A stretch of 64,000 nucleotides of DNA from Xiashengella succiniciproducens (GTDB lineage: Bacteria > Bacteroidota > Bacteroidia > Bacteroidales > Marinilabiliaceae). A program made the translations under genes and the position numbers. Numbering within the stretch: position 1 is the first letter of the stretch; every line of letters begins with the position of its first letter. Shown piece after piece: positions 1 to 9,864 of this stretch. Location: positions 2,136,801 to 2,200,800 of the forward strand of contig NZ_CP098400.1 of the NCBI RefSeq assembly GCF_023674465.1. Direction: 5' to 3'. The notes under the pieces were generated by a model. That model was not told the DNA's origin. It was given only the letters and a program-made list of their open reading frames with translations, and did no database searches.

Positions 1-1003
1 CATTAAGGAAAAAGCCCTTGTCTGCAGTCCACTCAATGGTTCTTATGCCAAAAGAAGTAGTGTAAATATCAGTAGTTGTATCTCCCAGCAAAATGCAGCT
101 TTCAACAGAATAGAGATAGGGGTCATCAATATCCCAGAGTCTGGGCTTTTCAACCTCAATTACGGCATCGTAGCTTTCACCTTCCTGTGGTCTGAGTGTA
201 TACTCCACACTATGCGTACGAGCTACTTCCCTTCCCTCTCGATCCTTTATAATATTCAATATTCTGAAGGAGGTATTTTCCTGATACTTATTGCGAACCT
301 CAGTAGTAATATAGACAGCAGCATCATTATCTCTGAGTTCTGACCTCACAAAGGTTCCATATTGCGGTACGTATAAGGGTTTTGTACTGGTAAGCCAGAC
401 ATGGCGGTAAATGCCTGCACCTTCGTAAAACCAACCTTCCTCGAGGCTGGCATCAACTCTGACAGCTATTACATTACTGCCTCCAAAGTTGAGATACTCA
501 GTAATATCAAAACCGAAACTGGTGTACCCACTAGGTTCGTTTCCGCAGTAAAACCCATTGACCCAAACCCTTGCATTTCTGAATACACCATCAAACTCAA
601 GGAAAAACCTCCGTCCTCGCTCTTTCTCTTCCACAACAAAGTGCTTCCTATACCATCCCACACTGTATTCCGGGAAAGCATAGCCGACAGTTTTATATCC
701 ATGTGAATGGCTTGCATTGGGAGCGAAAGGCAGTTCGGCTACCCAGTCATGTGGCAAATCAAGGGGTCTCCAGCTACGATCATCAAAGTTTGCAGCCGCA
801 GGTCCGTCACCATAGCCGGCCTTGGCAAGGTATGTAAAATAAGCAGTTCCGTGATTAAAATCCCTTCGTGGATCTCCCGCATGTCCCAAGGCAAATTTCC
901 AGTCAAAATCCATTAGGATACGATCCCGTGGGGATGCATTAAGCCCTCCCAGGCTTAATGCAAATAATATCAAGCCTGCAATGATTCTTGTTTTCATAGC
1001 CAT
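1..1003 (-). CDS. Glycoside hydrolase family 2 protein, probable beta-galactosidase (partial, N-terminal part)
   Basis: This is the first 330 or so residues of a GH2 enzyme; the 3' end runs off the left edge of the window. After a signal peptide (MKTRIIAGLILFALSLGG) the protein shows the GH2 sugar-binding jelly-roll domain, with 'DLPHDW' near residue 85 and 'VWVNGFYCGNEPSGY' near 150, then 'GIYRHVWL' near 210. The immunoglobulin-like domain ends in 'FGIRTIEWTADKGFFLN', the usual junction to the catalytic barrel, which lies outside the window. Translation may begin at 1003 or two codons in at 997. The gene is the last visible member of the leftward locus with GH31, GH5 and SusCD; a periplasmic beta-galactosidase removing galactosyl side chains from xyloglucan oligosaccharides would fit, but the substrate is inferred. 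The family call is firm; the catalytic residues are not visible. Confidence 0.85.
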   Translation of the reverse strand, partial: MAMKTRIIAGLILFALSLGGLNASPRDRILMDFDWKFALGHAGDPRRDFNHGTAYFTYLAKAGYGDGPAAANFDDRSWRPLDLPHDWVAELPFAPNASHSHGYKTVGYAFPEYSVGWYRKHFVVEEKERGRRFFLEFDGVFRNARVWVNGFYCGNEPSGYTSFGFDITEYLNFGGSNVIAVRVDASLEEGWFYEGAGIYRHVWLTSTKPLYVPQYGTFVRSELRDNDAAVYITTEVRNKYQENTSFRILNIIKDREGREVARTHSVEYTLRPQEGESYDAVIEVEKPRLWDIDDPYLYSVESCILLGDTTTDIYTTSFGIRTIEWTADKGFFLN

Positions 1004-1082
1004 ATAAATCACATTATTGCGAGACAGGTACAGAAGTCTATTCCGGTACTTTCCCTGCCCTTAAAACCGTTTTTGAATAAGA

Positions 1083-1110
1083 AGGGTATCCCGTATGAAA
1101 GAGATACCCT
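1083..1110 (-). terminator. Hairpin between the GH31 and GH2 genes
   Basis: An 8-bp perfect stem (AGGGTATC at 1083-1090 with GATACCCT at 1103-1110) and a 12-nt loop lie just after the GH31 stop codon on the minus strand. There is no clear uridine tract, so it may be a weak terminator or a transcript-stability element within the operon. Confidence 0.4.
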
Positions 1111-1121
1111 CGTGGAAAAGA

Positions 1122-3965
1122 CTAGTATTTAGACACTACAAGTTCTTCACCGTTGTAGTTAAAAACCTGTCCTTTTGTAAGATTTGACGGTGCGTATGCG
1201 AATCCCCTTTCCTTACTGGCAAAGATAACTCTGAATTGCCTGTTTTCCTTCATACCCGGGAAAGACCCTTCACGTTTGCCTATAATAAGTTTTTGATCAG
1301 CTTCGCTATAGTTTAACTCGATTGTCGAATAAGCTCCATTCTCGTAGTTATAGTTGTTACCCTCATCCTCATACAGGGTAAAAACACCATCTTTACCTGT
1401 ATAAACCACTATGGTCACTGTTTCATCAGAAGCCTGTTCTGCATACTGAAGCTCAGGACCGAAGGGTATAATTGCTCCTTCCGGAACAAAGAGAGGTATA
1501 CGGTCTAAGGGTGCATCAGCATTCAACTTATTACCACCATTGATCAAAGCACCAGTGTGGAAGTTATACCAATCATTACCCTCCGGCAGATACAACTCAC
1601 GGCTGCGGGCCTTGTACTCATATACAGGACATACCAGGAAGGCAGGTCCAAACATATACTGATCGTTGATATCATAGACATTCTTGTCATGTGGATAATC
1701 CATTGCCATGCCCCTCATAATAGTGTAGTCCTTGTGATATACAGCACCAGCAAGGCTGTAAATATATGGAAGCAATCTGTAACGCAGCTTATTGTACTCC
1801 AGCATTGTATTATATACAGGGTGTCCCACTGGAGATATGTTATACATTTCTCTAAAGGGATACTGTCCATGGGTTCTGAATAATGGTACGAAGGTACCAA
1901 ACTGGTGCCAACGTGCATTTAGTTCACGCCATTCATTCATATCTTCAGATCCTTCTACAGCCCTCTCATAGCGTTTCTCAACACAGAACCCACCATTATC
2001 CATGGTCCAATATGGTAGGCCTGACATAGAAAAATTGACTCCCGCACTGATCTGAGCCTTCATATCCTCCCAAACAGTTCCAATATCACCACTCCATGTA
2101 ACAGTACCATAGCGTTGCATACCTGCAAAACCAGAACGTGTGAGGATAAATACTCGCTTGCTGTTATCAAATTCACGCTGCCCTTCATAGATACCTTTTG
2201 CATTCATCAGGGCATATGCGTTAAAATACTTTGTAGAAGGACCAAGGTAGGTAGGATTCATCAATAACTTTCGGTATTCAACACTTGCATTTGACAGTAT
2301 ATCCGGTTCGGTAGCATCCAACCACCATGCGTCAACACCAAGTGAATAAAGGTTTTCTCTTATCTGGTCCCAGAAGAGTTTTCTGGCTCCAGGATTATAT
2401 GCATCATAAAATGAACCTATATATCCTTTACCTACCCAGTCACGTATACTGTCCTCAACAGCCAATCTGTACATCCAGCCTTTTTCATCAAACTGCTTAA
2501 AATTATCTGTGGTATGATAGTATTTGGGCCAAACGGAGATCATGATTTTGGCATTGTTTTCATGCACCTCATCAACCATAGCCTTGGGATCAGGGAAACG
2601 CTCGAGGTCAAACTTCTGACTACCCCAGCTGTCCTCCTCCCAGTAAAACCAGTCCATAACAATAACATCTACAGGGATCTGATTCTTGCGTAAATCCTTC
2701 AATGCTCCTAAAAGTTCATCCTGCGTTTTGTATCGTTCACGGCTCTGCCAAAATCCCATTGCCCACTTTGGCATAACCTGCGCCTTACCTGTAATATAAC
2801 GGTAACCGGCTATTACCTCATCCATAGATTCGCCCTTGATAAAATAATAGTTTATCTCATCTCCCATTTCTGAGTAGAATGAGATGTTCTTCCTTTCTTC
2901 AAGATCTACTGGGGTATGAACTTTAAGGCCAATGTAAGAAACACCTCCATCTGGCAGCCAGTCTAGTTTGATACTGTAACGATTTCCTGCTTTGAGCTCT
3001 TTTTTAATCTTAGCAACAGATGGGTTCCATGCCGTACGCCACCTGTCGGCTACAAGTTCACCATCAATCCAAAGTTTGGTATAGCCAGCATAGTACAGCA
3101 GAAAATCATATATACCATCTTCCCTTGGTTGGAACTCCCCTTCCCAGGTTATCCTTGAATCATTGAAGTTGAATCCTTCCGGGAAATTATTCACAGTTTC
3201 CAGATTTTCGTAATCTATATTTGCCTCACGCCTAACAGTAAAAATATCTGAGCCGTCAGTATTGTTCATATAGGTGGCAGTCAAAGCTCCTTCCTTTCCT
3301 TCAGCATCAAACAACACCAATTGATCTATCTGACCATAGGGCCTTGGATCTCCATAGCGCGACAACGAATAATTATCCCATAGAATTCCATAATTTGCTG
3401 TAGAAACAATAAAAGGAACAGAAACCTTTGTATTATACTGAAAGAGTTCCTCATTAGCTCCCTTGTAATTCATCTCATGAGCCTGATGTTGTCCCAAGCC
3501 GTAAATACCTTCAGTGTCATCTGCTGATTTCCATACCTGACGCAGTTCGTATCCCTTAACTCCATCAACCTCTATACTATTGAAGGTTCTGCCTCCCTCA
3601 GCTTCATTTATTATTAGGTTACCATCCCTATCAAAGAAAGACACTTCCCCTGTTTCCAGATTGGTTCTTGCAATTAGTTTTTCAGTAAGTAGAGATATAT
3701 ATCCCTCACCTTCCTCAACCTCATAGTTAATTTCTTTATCAGCCTTCCTAATTGCCACAAGACTTTCATTTGCAGAAAATTGGCCTGCGATGGTTGCTCT
3801 CACATGAATTATCGTGGGAGAGATAATTTCGAGTCTAACCAACTCTCCCTTTTCAGTTTTTATCTCAATACCTGAATCCGTTCTGGTAAATGAACCCCCT
3901 TGGTTGCAGGATACAGTAATCATCAATATTACCACTAATAGATACTTCACAATACATTTCATCAT
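1122..3965 (-). CDS. GH31 alpha-xylosidase with inserted PA14 domain (lipoprotein)
   Basis: This 947-residue enzyme starts with a lipoprotein signal (Cys near residue 20, 'MITVSCNQGG'). An N-terminal beta-sandwich is interrupted at roughly residues 226-365 by a PA14 domain ('ITWEGEFQPREDGIYDF', 'LWIDGELVADRW'). The GH31 barrel carries 'DVIVMDWFYWEEDSWG', the nucleophile Asp550 in 'WWLDATEPD' and the acid/base candidate Asp627 in 'TWSGDIGTVWEDM'. A PA14 insert in GH31 is the architecture of the characterised xyloglucan alpha-xylosidases of Cellvibrio and Bacteroides ovatus, which remove non-reducing-end alpha-1,6-xylose from xyloglucan oligosaccharides. The neighbouring BACON-GH5 and GH2 genes support that reading. 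A different alpha-glycosidase specificity cannot be excluded. Confidence 0.88.
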   Translation of the reverse strand: MMKCIVKYLLVVILMITVSCNQGGSFTRTDSGIEIKTEKGELVRLEIISPTIIHVRATIAGQFSANESLVAIRKADKEINYEVEEGEGYISLLTEKLIARTNLETGEVSFFDRDGNLIINEAEGGRTFNSIEVDGVKGYELRQVWKSADDTEGIYGLGQHQAHEMNYKGANEELFQYNTKVSVPFIVSTANYGILWDNYSLSRYGDPRPYGQIDQLVLFDAEGKEGALTATYMNNTDGSDIFTVRREANIDYENLETVNNFPEGFNFNDSRITWEGEFQPREDGIYDFLLYYAGYTKLWIDGELVADRWRTAWNPSVAKIKKELKAGNRYSIKLDWLPDGGVSYIGLKVHTPVDLEERKNISFYSEMGDEINYYFIKGESMDEVIAGYRYITGKAQVMPKWAMGFWQSRERYKTQDELLGALKDLRKNQIPVDVIVMDWFYWEEDSWGSQKFDLERFPDPKAMVDEVHENNAKIMISVWPKYYHTTDNFKQFDEKGWMYRLAVEDSIRDWVGKGYIGSFYDAYNPGARKLFWDQIRENLYSLGVDAWWLDATEPDILSNASVEYRKLLMNPTYLGPSTKYFNAYALMNAKGIYEGQREFDNSKRVFILTRSGFAGMQRYGTVTWSGDIGTVWEDMKAQISAGVNFSMSGLPYWTMDNGGFCVEKRYERAVEGSEDMNEWRELNARWHQFGTFVPLFRTHGQYPFREMYNISPVGHPVYNTMLEYNKLRYRLLPYIYSLAGAVYHKDYTIMRGMAMDYPHDKNVYDINDQYMFGPAFLVCPVYEYKARSRELYLPEGNDWYNFHTGALINGGNKLNADAPLDRIPLFVPEGAIIPFGPELQYAEQASDETVTIVVYTGKDGVFTLYEDEGNNYNYENGAYSTIELNYSEADQKLIIGKREGSFPGMKENRQFRVIFASKERGFAYAPSNLTKGQVFNYNGEELVVSKY

Positions 3966-4116
3966 TTACATTATCTTAATTTATACTACTATTGTCTGTC
4001 CAATTTTAAAGTTAGTAACAGGATCAATAGCAGACCCTCCAAATTGATTAATAATGATGGCGCAATTGTATTCCGGAGGTGGTAAAATGTATTTGGCAGG
4101 TATGACAAACACATAT

Positions 4117-7100
4117 TCAGCCTTCCTCTATTTGTTTATTATCAGAACCTTGACCGTTTTTTGCATATTCAGAGGGCACCATTCCAAATTCTTCTTTGAA
4201 ATAGCGCGAAAAATACTTTGGGTCATTAAATCCTACCATGTAAGCTATCTCACTAACTGTCAACTGACTCTTCTCAAGATATTGAGCAGCTCTCTTCAGA
4301 CGCATAACTCTGATAAATTCAACTGGTGTCTTCCCGGTCAGTGCAAGTAATTTATTGTATAGATGTCCCCTGCTTACTCCTAGCTCCCTACTTAGTTTTT
4401 CAACATTAAAATCACTGCTGCCCATGTTCTTCTCAACTATTTTCAGTACTTTATTAAGAAACTTCTCATCAAGTGAGGTAATACCAATCTCACCTGGTTT
4501 AATCTCAAAGCGTTTCCCGAACCTGCTATGCCACTCATTACGTAAGGTTATAAGCCTCTCTATCTTAAGTTCCAGCACAGCATAACTAAAAGGTTTTGTA
4601 ATAAACTCATCAGCCCCTGCTTCTAAACTCTCAAGCTCGTGTACTGTGGCAGTGCGGGCTGTAAGCAGGATTATTGGAATATGAGAAGTACGCTCATCAG
4701 CCTTCAGTCTTTTGCATAATGTTATACCATCTATGCCGGGCATAACAACATCGCTAACTATCAATCCGGGCATTTTCTTGACTGCAAGTTCGAAAGCTGA
4801 TACCCCATCCGCTGCTTCCAGTACTCTATATTTGAGTCCCAGGTTATCTTTAAGATAAGAACGTAAATCATCATTATCCTCAGCAACCAGAATAAGTGGA
4901 AGACCAGGAGACTCACATGTTGAATCCTGCATACTATCTGCCTCTACCACATCAATAACCTGATCCTCTTCTTGGAGAGGCAACTCAAGGATAAAAGAGC
5001 TGCCATATCCGGGGCTGCTCTCTACAAATATCCGTCCGCCATGCATCCTGGCATATTCCCTGCAAAGAGAAAGTCCAATACCGCTCCCCTGATTATAAGC
5101 TGCATCATTATCCGGATTCTGGAAGAAACGCCCAAAGATCTTTTCATGGATTTCAAGTGGTATTCCAATACCACTGTCTTTCACGACCAGTCTAATACCC
5201 CCATGTACTGAGCGACTTACAGACATTTCAACACAGCCTTCTTCATAAGTAAACTTATGGGCATTTGACAGTAAGTTAAATACTATCTTCTCGATCTTAT
5301 CATGGTCAAAGCTACATACATAGGACTGCAGCTCACTGCTGAAGGTGAAATCAATCCGTTTGTTCCCAAATAGATCTACAAAAGCATTAGATGCTTCATG
5401 TAGGAAGCTTATCAGGTCTCCTTTAAGAGGTTTAAGCTGAATATTGTCCTGTTCAAGTTTTCTGAAATCCAGAAGCTGGTTGACCAGATTTAGTAGGCGC
5501 CGTGCATTACGCTGTATCAGTTCTATCTGTGCCCTTATCTGATCATCATCAATAACCTTAAGCAGCCTCTCGGTAGGTGTCAGTATAAGTGTAAGAGGAG
5601 TTCTGAATTCATGGCTTACATTTGTAAAAAACGTCAACTTCATCGAGTCAAGCTCTCTCATTCGCCTAAACTCATCTAGTTCCTGCTGCCTCAGGTACTT
5701 CATCTCAGCTCTCCTCCTGATGGTATAGGTAAGCAGTAGTACCAGCAGGCAGAAAACCACAAAATACACAGCATAAGCAAAGCCTGTGGCATAAAATGGA
5801 GGGGCTACAACAATCTTAAGGATTGCTTCCTGGCTTTTATCCCAGCTACCATCGCTTGCAGCAGCCTTCACCCTAAAAGTATAGTCACCAGGGTTCAGGT
5901 TGGTATAGGTAGCAGACTGCTTGCCTACACCGGTCTCAATCCAATTTTCATTGAAGCCCTCAAGGATATAGCGATACCGGGTTCTCTCATGATCAAAGAA
6001 ATTTATAGCAGTAAATTCTATCGTGAACTCATTCTGGTTATACTTCAGGTAAATAGTCTCGCACAAATTAAGTGACTTGGGCAAAACAAGCTTGTTGCCC
6101 AGTTCCTCTCCTATCTCAACCTTTTTATTGTTGATATACAGGTTACTTAGAATTACAGGATAGTTCCTCTGGCTTGTGACAATATCTTCCGGCCGGAAGA
6201 TATTGAAACCATTTACACCTCCAAAGACCAGTTCACCAGTTGAAAGACCTAAAGCCGCATGCTCATTGAATTCCCGGGCTTGAAGGCCGTTTGTCACATC
6301 ATAGTTGTAGCAGGTAATAGTATTTGGGTCTTCGTCAGTTCTAAGATTCGATAATCCATTAAGGGTTGATATCCACAGATTACCACGACTATCCGGAAGG
6401 ATTGATATTATATTATGGTCAGGAAGTCCGTCATCTTCTCTAAAAACTTTGAATGTGCCACTCTCCCGATCAAAAAGGTTAAGACCATTTCGTGTACCAA
6501 CCCAAATTCTACCCTGGGCATCTTCTGTTATGCAAAGTACATGACTATGGCTTAGTGAGCCCGCTTGTCCGGCACTTGATGAAAAGCTCCTGAAGCGTCC
6601 CGATGAAGTCTCAAGCATATTAAGTCCACTTGAAGTACCTATCCATAAATCACCTTTACTATCAGAGTACAGAGCAAGAATATAATCAGAATTGACCGAA
6701 TTAAAGGTACCCTGCCTATGATGAATAAACCCATCAATTCGTTCGTCATATAACTCCAAGCCGCCACCAAGTGTTCCTATCCATAAACGATTGTCCTTAT
6801 CCTCCACTATTTGCCAAATGCGACTATCCGTAATACTTGACGGATTACCCGGATCAGGCATATAACGCTTAAAACGGCCGTTTACAAAACAGTTGAGTCC
6901 TCCCTGATAGGTGCCAACCCAAAGGCGACCTTTACGATCCATATGCAGTGAGACAACTATATTGTTGCTAAGACTTTTCGGATCATTGGGATCGTGTCTG
7001 TAATGAGTAAATTTCAGGTTCTTACGGTCGAAATAGACAAGACCGTCATCGTTTGTTCCTATCCACAGGTTACCTTTGCCATCCTCTGCAAAACAGTTTA

Positions 7101-8214
7101 CATCATTTGAGAAGTAATTGCTCTCATTGGATGGACTTGAGTAATACCATTCAAATTGAAACAGTTCCGGGTGATAGTAATTGACTCCGTTTTTGAACGT
7201 ACCCACCCAGATTATTCCATCATTAGTCTTACAAAGGGAAGTGATGGTGTTGGCACTTATACTAGTCTCATCACCAGGCTTGTTTTTAAATATTGTTGAT
7301 GTGCCATTTTCCTTGTCTAGAATGTACAGGCCACCATGATCCGTACCGACCCATATTCTTCCGAAGTTATCCTCTTCTACATCCGAGATGCAAACTACTG
7401 GAAACCTCTCCTCAGACTCAAGTGCCCTAAATACAGAGACTTTATCTCTATCTGGATCATAATGAAAAAGCTCCTCGTCATTTCGAGGATTGAAAAGCCA
7501 TAAATGCTCTCCAGAGTCAACAAATAGTCTAAAAGTCTCAGCGACAGCGGTCGCTGGTCTGCCTATATACATGTCTATTACTCTTATAGACTCTAAACTC
7601 TTACGATCAATAATTTCTATATAAGCACTTTCGTAGGCTACATAAAGTATCTTTTCTGTAACAACCAGGTCCACTACCCTTCTGCTATTAATTGGAAGAC
7701 TGTCTTTCCTGCTTATTATGACATTCTGGAGCGTTTTGCTGTCACCATCATAAAACCATAATCCACTATCCCTGTGTCCAATCCATGTATTGCCTTCTCC
7801 ATCTGCCATTACAGTTCTGACACCCACACGTACCAATGTCGTATCCATCTCTAGAAATGGATGTGTGGATCCAAAAGTTTCAGTTTCAGGGTTATAAAAA
7901 TAAACACTCTCATTTGTCAGCAACCACAACCTACCTGTGTGATCCTCAAAAATATCGGTAATAATATTCTCAGGAAGGGAATTTGGGTCTCGCGGGTCAT
8001 TTTTAAACACCCTGAATGTATGACTGTCAAAACGGTTTAGGCCTGATACGGAAGCCAGCCAGAGGTAACCATTACTGTCTGCAAATATTGCATTTATCTG
8101 ATTGTTGGATAATCCCTGATCTGAGCTGATACGATGAAAAAAGTTATGAGCTTGCTGGGCAGAAGCAATGCAGGCCAGGATAGAAAACAGAAGAAGAGAA
8201 AAAAAGTGTCTCAT
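4117..8214 (-). CDS. Hybrid two-component system regulator (propeller-Y_Y_Y-kinase-receiver-AraC)
   Basis: This is a one-protein sensor and transcription factor of 1365 residues. After a signal peptide (about 1-19) come two-component propeller repeats ('LWLASVSGLNRFD', 'IWVGTFKNG', 'LWIGTNDDGLVYFD') to about residue 720, a Y_Y_Y domain, and one membrane helix near 806-828. The cytoplasmic part has a HisKA motif with His868 ('NVSHEFRTPLTLI'), ATPase motifs 'DSGIGI' and 'GSGIGLSL', a receiver with phospho-acceptor Asp1155 ('VSDVVMPGIDG') and a C-terminal AraC-type helix-turn-helix. Such proteins bind a glycan fragment in the periplasm and activate their own locus. It lies inside the susCD-GH5-GH31-GH2 run, 61 nt after GH5, so it most likely controls that operon. 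Confidence 0.95.
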   Translation of the reverse strand: MRHFFSLLLFSILACIASAQQAHNFFHRISSDQGLSNNQINAIFADSNGYLWLASVSGLNRFDSHTFRVFKNDPRDPNSLPENIITDIFEDHTGRLWLLTNESVYFYNPETETFGSTHPFLEMDTTLVRVGVRTVMADGEGNTWIGHRDSGLWFYDGDSKTLQNVIISRKDSLPINSRRVVDLVVTEKILYVAYESAYIEIIDRKSLESIRVIDMYIGRPATAVAETFRLFVDSGEHLWLFNPRNDEELFHYDPDRDKVSVFRALESEERFPVVCISDVEEDNFGRIWVGTDHGGLYILDKENGTSTIFKNKPGDETSISANTITSLCKTNDGIIWVGTFKNGVNYYHPELFQFEWYYSSPSNESNYFSNDVNCFAEDGKGNLWIGTNDDGLVYFDRKNLKFTHYRHDPNDPKSLSNNIVVSLHMDRKGRLWVGTYQGGLNCFVNGRFKRYMPDPGNPSSITDSRIWQIVEDKDNRLWIGTLGGGLELYDERIDGFIHHRQGTFNSVNSDYILALYSDSKGDLWIGTSSGLNMLETSSGRFRSFSSSAGQAGSLSHSHVLCITEDAQGRIWVGTRNGLNLFDRESGTFKVFREDDGLPDHNIISILPDSRGNLWISTLNGLSNLRTDEDPNTITCYNYDVTNGLQAREFNEHAALGLSTGELVFGGVNGFNIFRPEDIVTSQRNYPVILSNLYINNKKVEIGEELGNKLVLPKSLNLCETIYLKYNQNEFTIEFTAINFFDHERTRYRYILEGFNENWIETGVGKQSATYTNLNPGDYTFRVKAAASDGSWDKSQEAILKIVVAPPFYATGFAYAVYFVVFCLLVLLLTYTIRRRAEMKYLRQQELDEFRRMRELDSMKLTFFTNVSHEFRTPLTLILTPTERLLKVIDDDQIRAQIELIQRNARRLLNLVNQLLDFRKLEQDNIQLKPLKGDLISFLHEASNAFVDLFGNKRIDFTFSSELQSYVCSFDHDKIEKIVFNLLSNAHKFTYEEGCVEMSVSRSVHGGIRLVVKDSGIGIPLEIHEKIFGRFFQNPDNDAAYNQGSGIGLSLCREYARMHGGRIFVESSPGYGSSFILELPLQEEDQVIDVVEADSMQDSTCESPGLPLILVAEDNDDLRSYLKDNLGLKYRVLEAADGVSAFELAVKKMPGLIVSDVVMPGIDGITLCKRLKADERTSHIPIILLTARTATVHELESLEAGADEFITKPFSYAVLELKIERLITLRNEWHSRFGKRFEIKPGEIGITSLDEKFLNKVLKIVEKNMGSSDFNVEKLSRELGVSRGHLYNKLLALTGKTPVEFIRVMRLKRAAQYLEKSQLTVSEIAYMVGFNDPKYFSRYFKEEFGMVPSEYAKNGQGSDNKQIEEG

Positions 8215-8275
8215 GGACTATAATCCTTTGTGTAATGAGACGTTAATTTACACATAACTTTGATTGTAGACCATA

Positions 8276-9802
8276 CTAATTCTCTCCTTTGGCCTTCATT
8301 ATTGCATCAAGGGCACCCTGATCAACTATTTTTCCATTATTTCGGTCAAATATTGCTGAACCATTATTTCCGGCATAACCGTTATCCCAATAGATAGGTA
8401 CCAGCCCGTTCTTAATTGCTTCGCGGGTTAGATATTCAATATAGTAAACACGCGATGCCTGGTGCAGTTCATACTTATCTGAAGGCAGATCCTTCCTATG
8501 TAATGGACTGTATTCGCCCAGAATAACCGGGATCCCTTTATCCACAAAGTTTGTCTTCATCAGAGCCATTTGCTCTTCAAGCCATTCCTCCTGTCCCCAG
8601 CTGCCGACATCACCTCCTTCAGCTATGCTTCCCCACTGGGTATTGTATGGCGCATCTTCCTTGAGGGTATACTCCCAGGGATCGTAGTAGTGAACCTCTG
8701 CGAATAATCTATCCTCTTTATCATCCGCAGGCATTACAAACCCATTTACGGTATGGGAAATATTTGTGTTAAAGCCCTGTACTACAAGATGTCTGTAAGC
8801 ATTGCGCCCACCAGTGCCTCTTACCGTACTGACAAAGGTCTGGTTAAAAGAGTTTTGTACAGCCAGATACTCAGCAGTAGGAGTTCCGTAGTCGTTCTCC
8901 ATCATAACCTCATTAGTGCCCGCAAATAGCAAATGATCGTCATAATCTCTGAAATATGCAGCTATTTGTTCCCAGTATTTTGCTAGTCTGGTATTAATTT
9001 CATCCTGCTTATCATAGGTCGGGTGATTAAGCCATCCCCCATCCCAATGAATATTAATTATCACAAACATATCATTGTCCAGAGCAAAGTTTACAATCTC
9101 TTCAACACGCTTCAACCATTGCAGAGATATTAGCATATTTTCCTTGTCTGCAAGTTTGTGCGACCATGAAACCGGGACCCGTATAGTATTGAAACCGGCT
9201 TCCCTGACAGTTGTAATAAACTCCTTTGTGGTCGCAGGATTGCCCCATGAAGTTTCGCCACCACTGTACACTCCGTTATTTACAATTACCGCCTCTAGGG
9301 AATTGCCCAAATTCCATCCTACACCCATTAGTTCAGACAATTCCAGAGAACTAAGGTCACGCATCCCGGTATTATCAACTTGAATATAAGGTTCATAACT
9401 AAAGATATCTTCACCTGAAGGTAAACCACCCTCTGCGGGGGCCTGGGTTAACTGTAAGCGTACAGGTTGCGCCCCCTGTGCACTTACAGTTATTGCAGCT
9501 GATCTATTTGTTGTGCTATTGTTTTTATCAGCCGTGAATTTAACTATTGCATCGCCCTTAGATACACTAATATTGGGGCGCACCCAGCTTATTCCGGTGA
9601 AATCTATATTCCATGAACCATTGCTATTGATGCTGACCTCCTTTTCACCACCATCACTCTCAAAAGAAAGGCTGGTGGGATTTACATCCAGGTAAACTTC
9701 CTCCTCCTCGATAGGGGTAACTTCATCTTTATCATCCTTGCATGCGAAGCAGCCAAAGCAAAACAGACCTATCAATAATATACTAATGCTTCCTCTCATC
9801 AT
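8276..9802 (-). CDS. GH5 endo-beta-glucanase with BACON domain (lipoprotein), candidate endo-xyloglucanase
   Basis: The 508-residue protein has a lipoprotein signal (Cys near residue 18-21) followed by a short acidic linker. One BACON domain spans about residues 38-122 ('YLDVNPTSLSFESDGGEKEV'). The GH5 barrel begins at 'LMGVGWNLGNSLEAV'. The acid/base is Glu298 in 'AGTNEVMM' and the nucleophile Glu430 in 'ILGEYSPLH'; 'TIRVPVSWSHKLAD' is a typical GH5 strand. BACON plus GH5, placed next to a PA14-GH31, is the organisation of the surface endo-xyloglucanase of the Bacteroides ovatus xyloglucan locus (subfamily GH5_4). A cell-surface enzyme cutting the glucan backbone before SusC import is therefore the best reading. 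Endo-action on mixed-linkage glucan or cellulose is the main alternative. Confidence 0.88.
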   Translation of the reverse strand: MMRGSISILLIGLFCFGCFACKDDKDEVTPIEEEEVYLDVNPTSLSFESDGGEKEVSINSNGSWNIDFTGISWVRPNISVSKGDAIVKFTADKNNSTTNRSAAITVSAQGAQPVRLQLTQAPAEGGLPSGEDIFSYEPYIQVDNTGMRDLSSLELSELMGVGWNLGNSLEAVIVNNGVYSGGETSWGNPATTKEFITTVREAGFNTIRVPVSWSHKLADKENMLISLQWLKRVEEIVNFALDNDMFVIINIHWDGGWLNHPTYDKQDEINTRLAKYWEQIAAYFRDYDDHLLFAGTNEVMMENDYGTPTAEYLAVQNSFNQTFVSTVRGTGGRNAYRHLVVQGFNTNISHTVNGFVMPADDKEDRLFAEVHYYDPWEYTLKEDAPYNTQWGSIAEGGDVGSWGQEEWLEEQMALMKTNFVDKGIPVILGEYSPLHRKDLPSDKYELHQASRVYYIEYLTREAIKNGLVPIYWDNGYAGNNGSAIFDRNNGKIVDQGALDAIMKAKGEN

Positions 9803-9822
9803 AAGGTGCTGCTAATTACATA

Positions 9823-9846
9823 GTCAAAGGCCCGCGGGCCTTTGAC
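9823..9846 (-). other. Perfect 24-bp palindrome between the glycan-binding protein and GH5 genes
   Basis: GTCAAAGGCCCG is followed immediately by its exact reverse complement, in the 62-nt gap between the surface glycan-binding protein gene (stop at 9865) and the GH5 start (9802). It would form a GC-rich hairpin in the leftward mRNA with no uridine tract. It may protect the upstream susCD message from decay or attenuate transcription into GH5; the role is inferred. Confidence 0.6.
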
Positions 9847-9864
9847 CCTTAGATAATTGTCATA

